The notes beneath the pieces are model-generated. The model saw only the letters and a program-made list of their open reading frames with translations. It did not search any database and had not been told where the DNA came from. 64,000 nucleotides of DNA. Source: Methylomicrobium sp051061015. GTDB taxonomy: Bacteria > Pseudomonadota > Gammaproteobacteria > Methylococcales > Methylomonadaceae. The first letter of the stretch is position 1, and the number at the start of each line of letters is the position of its first letter. Position numbers and translations under genes: made by a program. The stretch covers positions 248,001 to 312,000 of the forward strand of contig JBPFEG010000088.1 in the NCBI GenBank assembly GCA_051061015.1, written 5' to 3'. Of the stretch, positions 1-9,133 are shown in pieces.

Positions 1-2
1 AA

Positions 3-653
<651 letters not shown>

Positions 654-710
654 AGTCTGTCGTCTCTCCCGCTAAGGTGTGCGATACCCTCAAGGGCATA
701 AATGCGCACC

Positions 711-1274
711 TTACGCCGCCTTCCATTTGATATTGCAGCCCATGCTCGGGATCTGCTTCGGATCGATCGGACGGCCCGCGAGCAGATTGTCGAGCGCGGC
801 GCGCAGATCCGCTCCGCTCACCGGGACGTCATTCTTCGGCGTGGAACTGTCGAGCCGCCCGCGGTAGACGCAGGCTAGATTCGCATCGAACAGATAAATG
901 TCGGGGGTGCAGGCAGCCTGATACGCTTTGGCTGTTTCCTGGCTTTCATCATAAAGATAAGCCGCGAACGGCCGTCCCCATGCTTCCATCATCTCTTTCA
1001 TTTTATCGGGCGCATCCTGCGGATAATTTTTCACGTCGTTCGCACTAATCGCAATTGTCGCAATACCTTTGTCTTTGTATTCCTGTGCAATCGCGATCAA
1101 TTGCTCCTCCACATGCAACACGTAGGGACAATGGTTGCAGATGAACATCACGATCGTGCCTTTTTCGCCTTTCAGATCCTGTAACCCGAAATTCGCACCG
1201 GTGACCGTATCGGGCAATGAAAACCCCGGTGCGATCGTGCCGAGCGGCAGCATTTGAGATAAAGTTTCCGCCAT
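711..1274 (-). CDS. Thioredoxin-fold (AhpC/TSA-like redoxin) protein
   Basis: A 187-residue redoxin-domain protein. The N-terminal half carries a CNHCPYV active-site motif in the position of the thioredoxin/peroxiredoxin cysteine (about residues 46-49). A cis-proline region follows in ACTPDIYLFD, and there is a further conserved-looking Cys close to the C-terminus (MGCNIKWK). No signal peptide is visible, so it is probably cytoplasmic. This subgroup is annotated as thioredoxin-family protein; its partner and substrate are not known. The gene stands alone on the minus strand, convergent with the amidase and divergent from nnrS, with about 200 bases of promoter space between them. Confidence 0.8.
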   Translation of the reverse strand: MAETLSQMLPLGTIAPGFSLPDTVTGANFGLQDLKGEKGTIVMFICNHCPYVLHVEEQLIAIAQEYKDKGIATIAISANDVKNYPQDAPDKMKEMMEAWGRPFAAYLYDESQETAKAYQAACTPDIYLFDANLACVYRGRLDSSTPKNDVPVSGADLRAALDNLLAGRPIDPKQIPSMGCNIKWKAA

Positions 1275-1470
1275 GATAGAGCTTCCTCATTGTTCGTTTG
1301 AAGTGCTGCCGATTATAAAATGATCCGCTGTATAGAGGAACCAGATTCTATCTGGTCTATTATTCATCACCACCTCGCGATAAAGGCAAACCCTAAGCCC
1401 TTTTGAAGAGAATTGCGTATAATAGCGGGGTTTATGGAGCCGAACCGGATCGGATGGAAAACTTAATTCT

Positions 1471-2646
1471 ATGACATCACCCAAACTTTTCGATTACCCG
1501 CTTTTCGCCTTGGGATTCCGAGCGTTCTTTGTTCTGGCAGGCCTTTCGGCGCTGCTGCTGATCGTCCTTTGGAATGCGATCTATAACGGCAAGCTGAGCG
1601 CGGCCAATTATTTCGGCAATGTCAATTGGCATGCGCATGAGATGCTGCTCGGCTACTCTGCCGCGGTCATTGCCGGTTTTCTATTGACAGCGGTCAAAAA
1701 CTGGACCGGAAGATCTACGCTGACCGGCGATCAATTGGCAACCCTGTGCCTGATCTGGCTGTATGGCCGGGTCGCGCCATTTTATGCAGGATTGTTGCCT
1801 AATGCCGTTATTGCGGCGATCGATTTCGCATTTCTACCCGCTCTCGCCTATCAGATTGCCAAACCGATTCTTGCCACCCGACAATATAGAAATCTTGTTT
1901 TTATTGGCATCCTGCTGATATTAGCGCTTGCCAACGGCCTGATTCACGCGGGCATTCTGGCGTCGCTCCCGCAGTTGATCTGGCGGGGTCTGCAATTGGC
2001 GGTGGCGACGATTGTGTTGCTGATTTTGGTGGTCGCCGGGCGTGTGTTCCCGTTCTTTACCGAACGCGGCTTGCCGGGCATCAGAGTCAGCAGTAATCCG
2101 ATGCATGAATACGGGGCAATCGGCAGCGCGGCGCTAACATACGGCCTGCTGGTGGCCGGCGTCAGCGGAACACTGCTGGCGTTGGCGTCAGGCCTTGCGT
2201 TGCTGTTCAATTTCGTGCGGATCTGGGGCTGGTATGTGCAGCGCGTATGGTATGTGCCCTTGCTGTGGGTCTTGTATGCGGGATACGGCTGGATCATTTT
2301 GGGCTTTGGCCTGACCACGCTGTCGGCCTATGGTTTGGTGCAGCCCTCCTTGCCTTTGCACGCCTTTACGGTCGGCGGAATCGGCGTACTGACTCTGGGC
2401 ATGATGGCGCGAGTCTCCCTCGGCCATACCGGCCGGGCATTGCGCGCTTCGAATGCGATGGCGATCGCGTTCATCCTGCTGAATATCGCGGCCCTGACCC
2501 GCGTGCTGCTGCCGATCGCTTTGCCCAACTGGTACGGCACTCTGGTTTATTTATCGATGCTGTTCTGGCTGGCCGCCTTTGCGCTGTTCATTTATGTCTA
2601 TTCTCCCATGCTGACAACAGCTCGCATCGATGGTCAAACAGGTTAA
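1471..2646 (+). CDS. nnrS: NnrS family membrane protein
   Basis: A 391-residue protein made almost entirely of hydrophobic segments, consistent with the roughly 12 transmembrane helices of the NnrS family. Early residues FDYPLFALGFRAFF and NWHAHEMLLGY, with a later HAFTVGGIGVLTLGMMARVSLGHTGR, match the conserved blocks. The His residues in these blocks are thought to bind haem and copper. In denitrifiers and Vibrio NnrS protects against nitric oxide stress. No nitrite or nitric oxide reductase genes or FNR/NsrR box were recognised nearby, so the role here is by family only. Start is the ATG at 1471, with only a weak purine-rich stretch upstream. Confidence 0.86.
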   Translation: MTSPKLFDYPLFALGFRAFFVLAGLSALLLIVLWNAIYNGKLSAANYFGNVNWHAHEMLLGYSAAVIAGFLLTAVKNWTGRSTLTGDQLATLCLIWLYGRVAPFYAGLLPNAVIAAIDFAFLPALAYQIAKPILATRQYRNLVFIGILLILALANGLIHAGILASLPQLIWRGLQLAVATIVLLILVVAGRVFPFFTERGLPGIRVSSNPMHEYGAIGSAALTYGLLVAGVSGTLLALASGLALLFNFVRIWGWYVQRVWYVPLLWVLYAGYGWIILGFGLTTLSAYGLVQPSLPLHAFTVGGIGVLTLGMMARVSLGHTGRALRASNAMAIAFILLNIAALTRVLLPIALPNWYGTLVYLSMLFWLAAFALFIYVYSPMLTTARIDGQTG

Positions 2647-2771
2647 ACGGCCGATGGTGAAACCCACCGACGTCTCACCGATGACAGTGTGGCCGCTCCC
2701 CGGCTTTTCCCGCGTCCCATCGGGCTGGCGCAACTCGTACGAGCCAGAGCCCCGGGGCTTCGAATAGATAA

Positions 2772-3776
2772 ATGGCCATGCAATTATCCCCTCGCCTGCC
2801 TCGGATTGCCTTGACCCCGGGAGAGCCGGCAGGCATCGGCCCCGATCTTTGCATACAAATCGCTCAGAGCGATTTGCCGTACGAAACGGTCGTGATCGCC
2901 AGCGAGAAATTACTGCTCGAACGCGCAGAACGGTTGGGCATCAAGATCAAGCTAAACCGCTTCGACTTCGCTTCCACTCCTTTACCGCATCGGAAAGGTG
3001 AATTGTCCATCATGCCGGTCAATCTGTGTGTACCAGCGCACTGCGGACGACTCAATCCGTCCAACAGCCGTTATGTGTTAAAAACGCTGAACAAGGCAGT
3101 CAAAGGCTGCATGGACGGCATTTTCGACGCGATGGTAACAGGCCCGGTACACAAAGGCGTGATCAACGATGCCGGCTATCCTTTTACCGGCCATACCGAA
3201 TATATTGCGGCAATCACCGGCGGTATCCCAGTCATGATGCTGGCGACGCCCGGTTTACGTGTGGCTTTGGCTACCACGCACCTGCCGCTTGCAGAGGTCA
3301 GCGGAGCGATCACCCGCAGCCGTCTGCGCCAGATCCTGTCCGTGCTTGAGCGCGATTTACGCTGCCGATTCGGGATCCCAAGCCCCAAAATTCTGGTCTG
3401 CGGCCTGAATCCGCATGCCGGCGAAAATGGCCATCTCGGAACCGAAGAAATCGAAGTGATCGAACCGGTGCTGGTGAACCTGCGTCTCCAAGGCATGAAT
3501 CTGCTGGGTCCATTGCCCGCCGATACGCTTTTTACGCCGAAGTATCTTGCCGATGCGGACGCGGTGCTGGCGATGTATCATGATCAGGGGTTGCCGGTCC
3601 TGAAGCATATGGGTTTCGGTCAGGCAGTCAATATTACCCTCGGATTGCCGATCATCCGCACCTCGGTCGATCACGGCACGGCCTTGGATTTAGCCGGCAC
3701 CGGCAAGGCCGAGACCGGGAGTTTGCTCTATGCGCTGCAAACTGCCGCGCAAATGGCGACGGGGAGTTTACAGTAA
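2772..3776 (+). CDS. pdxA: 4-hydroxythreonine-4-phosphate dehydrogenase
   Basis: NAD-dependent enzyme of pyridoxal phosphate synthesis that oxidises 4-phosphohydroxy-L-threonine. The full length of 334 residues is typical. Visible signatures are PGEPAGIGPD near the N-terminus, VTGPVHKGVINDAG, the metal-binding GHTE, NPHAGENG and MYHDQGLPVLKHMGF. The ATG at 2772 is used; a second ATG two codons later is equally possible. The stop codon (3774-3776) is directly followed by the rsmA ATG with no gap. This pdxA-rsmA coupling is the arrangement known in many gammaproteobacteria. Confidence 0.96.
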   Translation: MAMQLSPRLPRIALTPGEPAGIGPDLCIQIAQSDLPYETVVIASEKLLLERAERLGIKIKLNRFDFASTPLPHRKGELSIMPVNLCVPAHCGRLNPSNSRYVLKTLNKAVKGCMDGIFDAMVTGPVHKGVINDAGYPFTGHTEYIAAITGGIPVMMLATPGLRVALATTHLPLAEVSGAITRSRLRQILSVLERDLRCRFGIPSPKILVCGLNPHAGENGHLGTEEIEVIEPVLVNLRLQGMNLLGPLPADTLFTPKYLADADAVLAMYHDQGLPVLKHMGFGQAVNITLGLPIIRTSVDHGTALDLAGTGKAETGSLLYALQTAAQMATGSLQ

Positions 3777-4580
3777 ATGACGCATATTGCACGCAAACGT
3801 TTTGGGCAGAATTTTTTGCATGATCGGTCGGTGATCGGCCACATTATCGCCTGCCTCGAGATTAAACCTGATCAGCACTGGGTCGAGATAGGGCCCGGAC
3901 AAGGCGCTTTGACCGAACCGCTCTTGCAATCCGGCGCGCGCCTCGATGTCATCGAACTGGATCGCGATCTCGTTGCCTTATTGAAGAAAAAATTTGCCGG
4001 CCGGACAGATTTTGAGATTCATAGCGCCGATGCATTGAAATTCGATTTTTCGTCATTGGTCAAATCGGCTGAACGCCTGCGCATCGTCGGCAATCTTCCT
4101 TACAATATTTCGACACCACTCATGTTCCATCTGTTGAACAGCGAGCACTGCATTGAGGATATGCATTTCATGCTGCAAAAGGAAGTCGTCGACAGAATTT
4201 GTGCAGAACCGGGAAATAAACAATACGGCCGGCTCAGCGTGATGATGCAATATTATTGCGAGACAGAACATTTATTCGATGTGCCGCCGGAAAGCTTCGA
4301 TCCGGCGCCGCAGGTAATTTCCTCGATTGTACGACTCACGCCGCATCGGCAGCCCCCGGTCCAGGTCGACAGCAGGGACAATTTGAATCGGATCGTCACG
4401 CAGGCTTTCTCGCAACGCCGGAAGACATTGCGCAATTCCTTGAAAAAATTGGTTTCCGATACCGATCTGGACGCATTGTCGATCGACTCGAAACTCAGAG
4501 CTGAAAATCTGACGCTGCAGGATTTTGCCAAATTGAGCAATTTGCTGGAAAACAATCCCGTTACCGAAAACCCGGAATAG
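3777..4580 (+). CDS. rsmA: 16S rRNA dimethyladenosine transferase
   Basis: SAM-dependent methyltransferase (KsgA) that dimethylates two adjacent adenosines near the 3' end of 16S rRNA during 30S maturation. At 267 residues it is normal length. It shows RFGQNFLHD at the N-terminus, the SAM motif VEIGPGQGALTEPL, the acidic IELD loop, and the catalytic NLPYNISTPL. The start codon follows the pdxA stop immediately, so translation is probably coupled. A factor-independent terminator lies about 120 bases after the stop. Confidence 0.97.
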   Translation: MTHIARKRFGQNFLHDRSVIGHIIACLEIKPDQHWVEIGPGQGALTEPLLQSGARLDVIELDRDLVALLKKKFAGRTDFEIHSADALKFDFSSLVKSAERLRIVGNLPYNISTPLMFHLLNSEHCIEDMHFMLQKEVVDRICAEPGNKQYGRLSVMMQYYCETEHLFDVPPESFDPAPQVISSIVRLTPHRQPPVQVDSRDNLNRIVTQAFSQRRKTLRNSLKKLVSDTDLDALSIDSKLRAENLTLQDFAKLSNLLENNPVTENPE

Positions 4581-4641
4581 GTCGCGAAATGATGCGACAA
4601 AATGCCACATTCCCATCTTGACAGATCCAGATAAAATATAA

Positions 4642-4685
4642 CTAACTCCTGAGATGCAAGATTCCCGACGGGAATCCGGAGTTAG
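4642..4685 (+). ncRNA. Candidate structured RNA with nested hairpin
   Basis: The 475-base gap between rsmA and the next gene contains a nested inverted repeat. Outer arms are CTAACTCC (4642-4649) and GGAGTTAG (4678-4685). Inner arms are GATTCCCG (4660-4667) and CGGGAATC (4669-4676). It sits just upstream of a strong terminator. It could be a small RNA, the processed 3' end of the pdxA-rsmA transcript, or a leader acting on the gene at 5055. A TTGACA lies at 4618 but no well-spaced -10 box goes with it. The rest of the gap (4727-5054) is AT-rich with no other feature seen. Confidence 0.4.
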
Positions 4686-4699
4686 ATATCCTTCTCTGA

Positions 4700-4726
4700 T
4701 GCGGCCCAACCAGCCGCATTTTTTTT
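4700..4726 (+). terminator. Rho-independent terminator after rsmA
   Basis: A six-base-pair stem TGCGGC (4700-4705) / GCCGCA (4713-4718) is followed by eight T residues. This is a standard intrinsic terminator on the plus strand, closing either the pdxA-rsmA transcript or the structured RNA just upstream. Confidence 0.8.
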
Positions 4727-5054
4727 GCCTGGCGGTTTTTGCCGGGTTTGTCTGTCTTCCCGAATTTTCAAACGCCCCTTTCTCCCTCTGAGTTGATTCA
4801 GCCATAGCTTGAAACAAATATGGCAATTTTTTTGCCTAACTTGGGGTAAATCATTATCGAAGGAAAAGACTATCAGCTCACGAATCAAAAATAATTTATT
4901 AGAAAATGGTAAAGATTTCTGATAAATTTCAAATATTAAAGCAAGCGACTTTACTCTAAGTGTAAAAATTTCGCCTAATTGAATTAATCCTCGGCCATTA
5001 AAAAATTGCCGCGCTTGATGTTGGTTTTTTTAAATAATAAAAACAGGAGGAGTC

Positions 5055-6056
5055 ATGGCTATATTAGATTCGATCGCTTTAGAAACCCAGGCTACAATTG
5101 CCGGCGTACTGATCTTGCTGATCATTACGTTATTGGAGCTCATCGATTTGAGAAGCGCCCGCAGGCAGCATCGACAGCAACTGCAGGCTATCGCAAGCAC
5201 CACGGCTCCGGCGCAGAAAACACGGCTGATCTCGTCATTCAGTCTGGCCTTGGAGTTCATTTTCGGCTTTTCCGCCTTTGCTCTGTTCGTATTCGGGATG
5301 ATGTATCTGATTATCAAAGGGATGCCTGTTCTGGCCGGGGTCGCAGGTATTTCAGCGTTTATCGCAGTCATGACACCTTTCATCATCTGGAGCGTCTGCC
5401 GGAAAGCCAACCAGGAAACGGCTGAGACTATCAAAAATGCCCAACAGCATCGCCAAGAATCAGCCCGTCAGCAAAAAACTTCAGAAACGCTGGCCGCCCC
5501 CGTGGATATCGCGCCTCTCCCAGTCGTTGAAGAATCGTTATCGATTGTTAATGACTCTGCCGCGAAAGAACCGGCGCAACCGGCAAAACCTCTGCCAGTC
5601 AGGAAACCACAACCGGTAGCCGAAACAGAAGCTAGACAGGCTCCATATCCAAAACCCGATCCGGCGCACGCGTTCCCTCAGGATTCGATGCTGCGCCGTC
5701 ATTTTACCGCCCATCTGGTTGCCGTAGCCAAACCTTATGAACCCAGTCGCCCAACCGATTCGATACTCCAGCGTCATTATGACACATTGTCGGCGCATCC
5801 ATCGGTTATAGGGTCTGCAAAGCCGGTGCTAATGTCCGCTCACGGAACCACGCCCACACACAAATGTCCCCACCCAGTAAAACTGCCGGAAGACTCAATG
5901 CTCAAGCGGCATTCGTTGGCAACATTGCAACTGAAAATCGAGCCGCATCTTTCATTGCCTGAGCAGCACCCGACCGATTCGATACTGCGTCGCCATTTCG
6001 TTGCCCTGAAAGAAAATTTGATTGCTGCGGAATTGAATAAATATCTGAAGGGGTAG
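5055..6056 (+). CDS. Membrane protein with four DS(M/I)LxRH repeats, unknown function
   Basis: Not recognised as a named family. It has 333 residues; the start is supported by AGGAGGAG a few bases upstream. The N-terminal third has three hydrophobic segments (about residues 13-31, 61-90 and 91-113). The rest is a soluble proline- and alanine-rich tail. The tail carries a short motif four times, at about residues 210, 235, 280 and 308: DSMLRRH, DSILQRH, DSMLKRH and DSILRRH, usually after P and an acidic or polar residue and usually followed by an aromatic residue. Spacing is irregular (25, 45, 28), which suggests linear binding motifs in a flexible tail rather than a folded repeat. It stands alone between the rsmA terminator and the convergent ppiC operon. 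Confidence 0.7.
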   Translation: MAILDSIALETQATIAGVLILLIITLLELIDLRSARRQHRQQLQAIASTTAPAQKTRLISSFSLALEFIFGFSAFALFVFGMMYLIIKGMPVLAGVAGISAFIAVMTPFIIWSVCRKANQETAETIKNAQQHRQESARQQKTSETLAAPVDIAPLPVVEESLSIVNDSAAKEPAQPAKPLPVRKPQPVAETEARQAPYPKPDPAHAFPQDSMLRRHFTAHLVAVAKPYEPSRPTDSILQRHYDTLSAHPSVIGSAKPVLMSAHGTTPTHKCPHPVKLPEDSMLKRHSLATLQLKIEPHLSLPEQHPTDSILRRHFVALKENLIAAELNKYLKG

Positions 6057-6073
6057 AATCAAATTAGGAGATA

Positions 6074-6096
6074 GGACGGAACAGAGTGTTCCGTCC
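6074..6096. repeat. 23-base palindrome, GGACGGA family (copy 1)
   Basis: Perfect 10-base arms GGACGGAACA / TGTTCCGTCC around a three-base centre. It lies between the convergent ends of the repeat-motif membrane gene and the PpiC-type gene, where it may also act as a hairpin at the 3' ends. A second palindrome of the same length with the same outer seven bases is at 25865-25887. Confidence 0.6.
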
Positions 6097-6157
6097 CTAA
6101 TTCCCCAGCAAAGACAGGGCAATCGCCCGTCCTTGCTTATATCGGGAATAAGCCTGC

Positions 6158-7195
6158 TTATTTCTTTTCTGTAACAGGAGCTGGTGCTGGCTCAGCCGGC
6201 TTAGCTTCTTCCTTTGCGGGCGCCTCAGCGGGTTTTGCAGCCTCTGCAGGAGCCGCAGGAGCGGTTTCAGCTGCCGGCGCAGCCTCTTTCGCAGCAGCGC
6301 CTTCAGTAGCCGGAGCAGGTGCTTCAGCCTTGGGTTTTTCTTCGGTGAGCGGTACCAAAATCTCAACTTTTGCCTGCTGACGCATCCCTTCGATCATTTT
6401 TTGGAATTTTTGACGTTGCAGGTAAGGTGTCAGTTGTTCTTTGACTGCTTCCAGCGGAGGAGGCGTTTGTGCACGTGAATCTTCACGCAGAATGACGTGC
6501 CAGCCGAATTGGGTTTGAACAGGAGCCTTGGTATATTTGCCTTTTTCGAGTTTGGCCACCGCTTCTGAGAAAGGCTTGACCATTTGCTCGGAAGCAAACC
6601 AGCCCAAATCGCCACCGTTTTGCGACTCTTTCGCATCAATCGAATGTTTATTGGCCAGTTTTGCAAAATCGGCGCCCTTATCGAGTTCAGCGATGATTTT
6701 TTTCGCTTCATCTTCGGTTTTGACCAAAATATGGCGCGCTTTGTATTCGGTGCCCTTCTCAGCGGCGACCTTGCTGTCGTACTCGGCCTTCACTTCCGCA
6801 TCGGTGACCGGGTTGGTCTTGAAGAAGTTTTTCAGTTCGGTCTGGGTCAGAATCGATTTTTTGGCTTCTTCCAGTTGTTCCAGATATTCCGGAGATTTAT
6901 CCAATTGCTTTTGCAGTGCATCCTGCACGAGCAATTCACGCTGAATCAATTCTTCGACCAGTTTTTCCTTCGGAAAATTTGCGCCATGCGCACGCATCGC
7001 GATTTCTTTTTCCAGATTTTCCAGCTGCGCCTTGCTGATGTATTTGCCGTTGACAGAAGCAACCGCGTCTTCTTTTTTGACAATATTGGTGACCGGCGCC
7101 GCGGACGAAGTATCGGTCGTATCACCGGATTGGGGTTGACAGCCGGCAACCAGACCGACGCCTGCAACGAGCAATGGGATGATTTTTTTGTTCAT
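6158..7195 (-). CDS. PpiC-type peptidyl-prolyl isomerase lipoprotein
   Basis: A 345-residue parvulin-family foldase. The N-terminus is a lipoprotein signal with VAGC (Cys19), so it is probably anchored in the envelope facing the periplasm. A helical SurA-like segment follows. The PpiC domain runs from about residue 148 to 243 (ARHILVKTEDEA, FAKLANKHSID, GGDLGWF, QTQFGWHVI). The last 60 residues are a low-complexity Ala/Pro/Glu/Lys tail that may cross or touch the peptidoglycan. It is last in the yciB-yciI-bolA operon, three bases after bolA. The family helps fold outer-membrane proteins; client proteins are unknown. Confidence 0.88.
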   Translation of the reverse strand: MNKKIIPLLVAGVGLVAGCQPQSGDTTDTSSAAPVTNIVKKEDAVASVNGKYISKAQLENLEKEIAMRAHGANFPKEKLVEELIQRELLVQDALQKQLDKSPEYLEQLEEAKKSILTQTELKNFFKTNPVTDAEVKAEYDSKVAAEKGTEYKARHILVKTEDEAKKIIAELDKGADFAKLANKHSIDAKESQNGGDLGWFASEQMVKPFSEAVAKLEKGKYTKAPVQTQFGWHVILREDSRAQTPPPLEAVKEQLTPYLQRQKFQKMIEGMRQQAKVEILVPLTEEKPKAEAPAPATEGAAAKEAAPAAETAPAAPAEAAKPAEAPAKEEAKPAEPAPAPVTEKK

Positions 7196-7198
7196 CGA

Positions 7199-7471
7199 TT
7201 AATTTCCTTTGGTTTCTTCTGAGGGGGTAAGAGCATTGATGCCTAAGGCATGAATTTGTTGCTTCATCAGATCGCCGAGCGCTCTGTAAACCAGTTGGTG
7301 TCTTTGCACCAACGACTTGCCTTCGAACAGCGGCGAAACAATCGTGACATGGTAATGGCCGCCGCCACGGTTACCCGCATGACCGGCATGGAAGGCGCTG
7401 TTATCGATTATTTCGAGTTTTTCGGGATGGAGCGCTTCGGTAAGCAATTGTTTGATCAGTTGCGCTGTCAT
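7199..7471 (-). CDS. bolA: BolA family protein
   Basis: A 90-residue protein of the BolA/IbaG family. These small proteins work with monothiol glutaredoxins in iron-sulfur trafficking and in some species act on morphology genes. The conserved core is present: HPEKLEIIDNSAFHAGH, a Gly-rich GGGHYHVTIVS turn, and RHQLVYRALGDLM with the invariant His-Gln. The start overlaps the end of the YciI gene by four bases (ATGA), so translation is coupled. It belongs to the yciB-yciI-bolA-ppiC operon common in gammaproteobacteria. Confidence 0.93.
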   Translation of the reverse strand: MTAQLIKQLLTEALHPEKLEIIDNSAFHAGHAGNRGGGHYHVTIVSPLFEGKSLVQRHQLVYRALGDLMKQQIHALGINALTPSEETKGN

Positions 7472-7770
7472 TGAGGAAAGACCTTCTTGAAAGGTTTAAC
7501 GGTAATTTTTGCGTAAACGCCGGCTTCGACATAGGGATCGCTATCGGCCCACTTACGGGCTTCGTCGAAACTCGCGAACTCGGCAACGACCAGACTGCCG
7601 GTGAAACCGGCGTCGCCCGGATTTTCGCTGTCTACCGCCGGATGAGGGCCGGCCAGCACGAGCCGGCCGGCTTCCTGAAGCTCTTGCAATCTTTGCAAAT
7701 GGCTTGGACGGACAGCGAGTCTTTTGCCTAAGCTGTTCTCAACATCTTCACTGAAGATCGCATATAACAC
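7468..7770 (-). CDS. yciI: YciI family protein
   Basis: A 100-residue protein of the YciI/dimeric alpha-beta barrel family. Conserved features are the N-terminal MLYAIFSEDV, the block RPSHLQRLQELQEAGRLVLAGPHPA with its His, and the C-terminal SFDEARKWADSDPYVEAGVY. The biochemical role is not established. It lies three bases after yciB and overlaps bolA by four, in a known conserved gene order. Confidence 0.9.
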   Translation of the reverse strand: MLYAIFSEDVENSLGKRLAVRPSHLQRLQELQEAGRLVLAGPHPAVDSENPGDAGFTGSLVVAEFASFDEARKWADSDPYVEAGVYAKITVKPFKKVFPQ

Positions 7771-7773
7771 GGC

Positions 7774-8310
7774 TTATTCCTCGGTTTCCGGCAGATGTTT
7801 ATAAATCAGCGCGACCTGTCCGAGCAAAAAAACGACCATTAATCCGGGCACCACGAAGGTTTTGAAGGTAACCCACTCGTCGGTACTGTAGTGATACATC
7901 ACATAGACATTGATAAAGCCGACGCTGAGGAAGAAGAACGCCCAGAGCGTGTTCAAGCGCCGCCAGATAAAATCGGGCAAGGTCAGATTGGCTGACAACA
8001 TTCGTTCGATAACCGGTTTTTTGCCGATAAACTGGCTGCCCAGGAACACCAGACCGAACAGCCACTCCACAATCGATAACTTCCATTTAATGAACTGTTC
8101 GTTTTGTAAAATGATCGTCGCCCCCCCCATCACTAGGATCAAACCTAAGGTTATCAATTGCATCGTGCTAACTTTACGAGTCTTGAACCACCCATAGGCA
8201 ACCTGCAGAATCGTGGCGACAATCACGACGCCGGTGGCGACATAAATATCGTAAAACTTATAAGCGATAAAAAATAGAACGATCGGAAGAAATTCGAGTA
8301 TTGGATTCAT
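7774..8310 (-). CDS. yciB: Septation protein A, inner membrane protein YciB
   Basis: A 178-residue integral membrane protein of the YciB/IspZ family with about five hydrophobic helices. The N-terminal LEFLPIVLFFIAYKFYDIYVATG and the QFIGKKPVIERML and WRRLNTLWAFFF blocks are diagnostic. It contributes to cell division and envelope synthesis in enterobacteria, probably by interaction with cell-wall and divisome proteins. It is the first gene of the minus-strand operon, so the promoter should be above 8310. Confidence 0.92.
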   Translation of the reverse strand: MNPILEFLPIVLFFIAYKFYDIYVATGVVIVATILQVAYGWFKTRKVSTMQLITLGLILVMGGATIILQNEQFIKWKLSIVEWLFGLVFLGSQFIGKKPVIERMLSANLTLPDFIWRRLNTLWAFFFLSVGFINVYVMYHYSTDEWVTFKTFVVPGLMVVFLLGQVALIYKHLPETEE

Positions 8311-8355
8311 GCGTCTGGTGCGAGGGAGGGCGCTATGTTTTCGTTATAGTTAGAA

Positions 8356-8496
8356 TTAAACTCTGATGCGACAGTCATTGCCGTAAAGAGTGCCCAGCAA
8401 ACCAGTAATTGGGGTAGCGACTGATAAATTCAAGGTTGCTTTGCCGTGACATTTCTCGCTGCTGTGAAGCGCTGCATCTACATTCTCAACTTTCAA
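8356..8496 (-). pseudogene. Possible degenerate coding remnant in the yciB upstream gap
   Basis: Within the 400-base gap 8311-8709 there is a short minus-strand open frame of 46 codons opening at a TTG. Its translation looks protein-like near the end (TGLLGTLYGNDCRIRV, then stop). Stops occur just upstream in frame and there is no ribosome site. It could be the tail of a decayed gene or chance. The rest of the gap should hold promoters for yciB (minus) and the DUF1244 gene (plus), but no clear boxes were found. Confidence 0.2.
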
Positions 8497-8709
8497 TGTT
8501 TACTTTATTCCAGTGAAGGAAAAATGTTAATTACAGTTGAGGCCGCCTTGACCGCCTTTCGCATTAGAGCAGAAACTTTATAAGTTCCCGGTTCGTAGAC
8601 TTTATGTCCCTAAAGAGTTGGGTTGTTATTATAATGGCGACACGGTCAAAAGTACATCATTCAACCTCCGGATTCTGATAAAATGCCCTCAAAATGCACG
8701 AGGAAAATC

Positions 8710-9009
8710 ATGGATAAACAAACACAAACAGAAATTGAGGCCGCAGCCTTCCGTCGTCTGCTCGAACATTTTCAGCAACACACCGAAGTACAGAATATCG
8801 ACCTGATGATTCTGGCGGATTTTTGCCGAAATTGCCTGGCCAAATGGTATGCGGCAGCCGCACAGGAACGTGGGGAATCGGTTGATTATGAACAAGCCCG
8901 GAATATTGTCTATGGGATGCCTTATCAGGAATGGCGTGAAAAATACCAGAAAGAGGCATCGCCCGAACAGCTTGCAGCGTTTGAGCTAAAGCAGAAGCAA
9001 AAAACCTGA
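8710..9009 (+). CDS. DUF1244 family protein
   Basis: A small 99-residue protein matching the DUF1244 family almost from end to end. Markers are EIEAAAFRRLLEHF, VQNIDLMILADFCRNCLAKWY and the ending IVYGMPYQEWREKYQ. No function is established for this family. The ATG at 8710 is chosen because homology begins there and AGGAAA lies just upstream; an in-frame ATG nine codons earlier has no such support. It is a single-gene unit. Confidence 0.87.
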   Translation: MDKQTQTEIEAAAFRRLLEHFQQHTEVQNIDLMILADFCRNCLAKWYAAAAQERGESVDYEQARNIVYGMPYQEWREKYQKEASPEQLAAFELKQKQKT

Positions 9010-9133
9010 TATTTATTTATATTAATTCAGCCTTTACCCTGCACTCGAAACAAACGAATGCTTCTGATAAGGTAGAAATGTTGCCCTAGGGGAGTCGTTT
9101 CTTTGAACCTTGGCTTTTGCTGTTTCGATTCAT

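Noticed and set aside
1287..1484. A 65-codon minus-strand frame between the thioredoxin-like gene and nnrS
   Set aside because: It covers the nnrS start and promoter space and has no domain or ribosome site.
4618..4642. Promoter for the structured RNA after rsmA
   Set aside because: TTGACA is present but the TATAAC-like boxes are only about 13 bases away, too close for a normal sigma-70 promoter.
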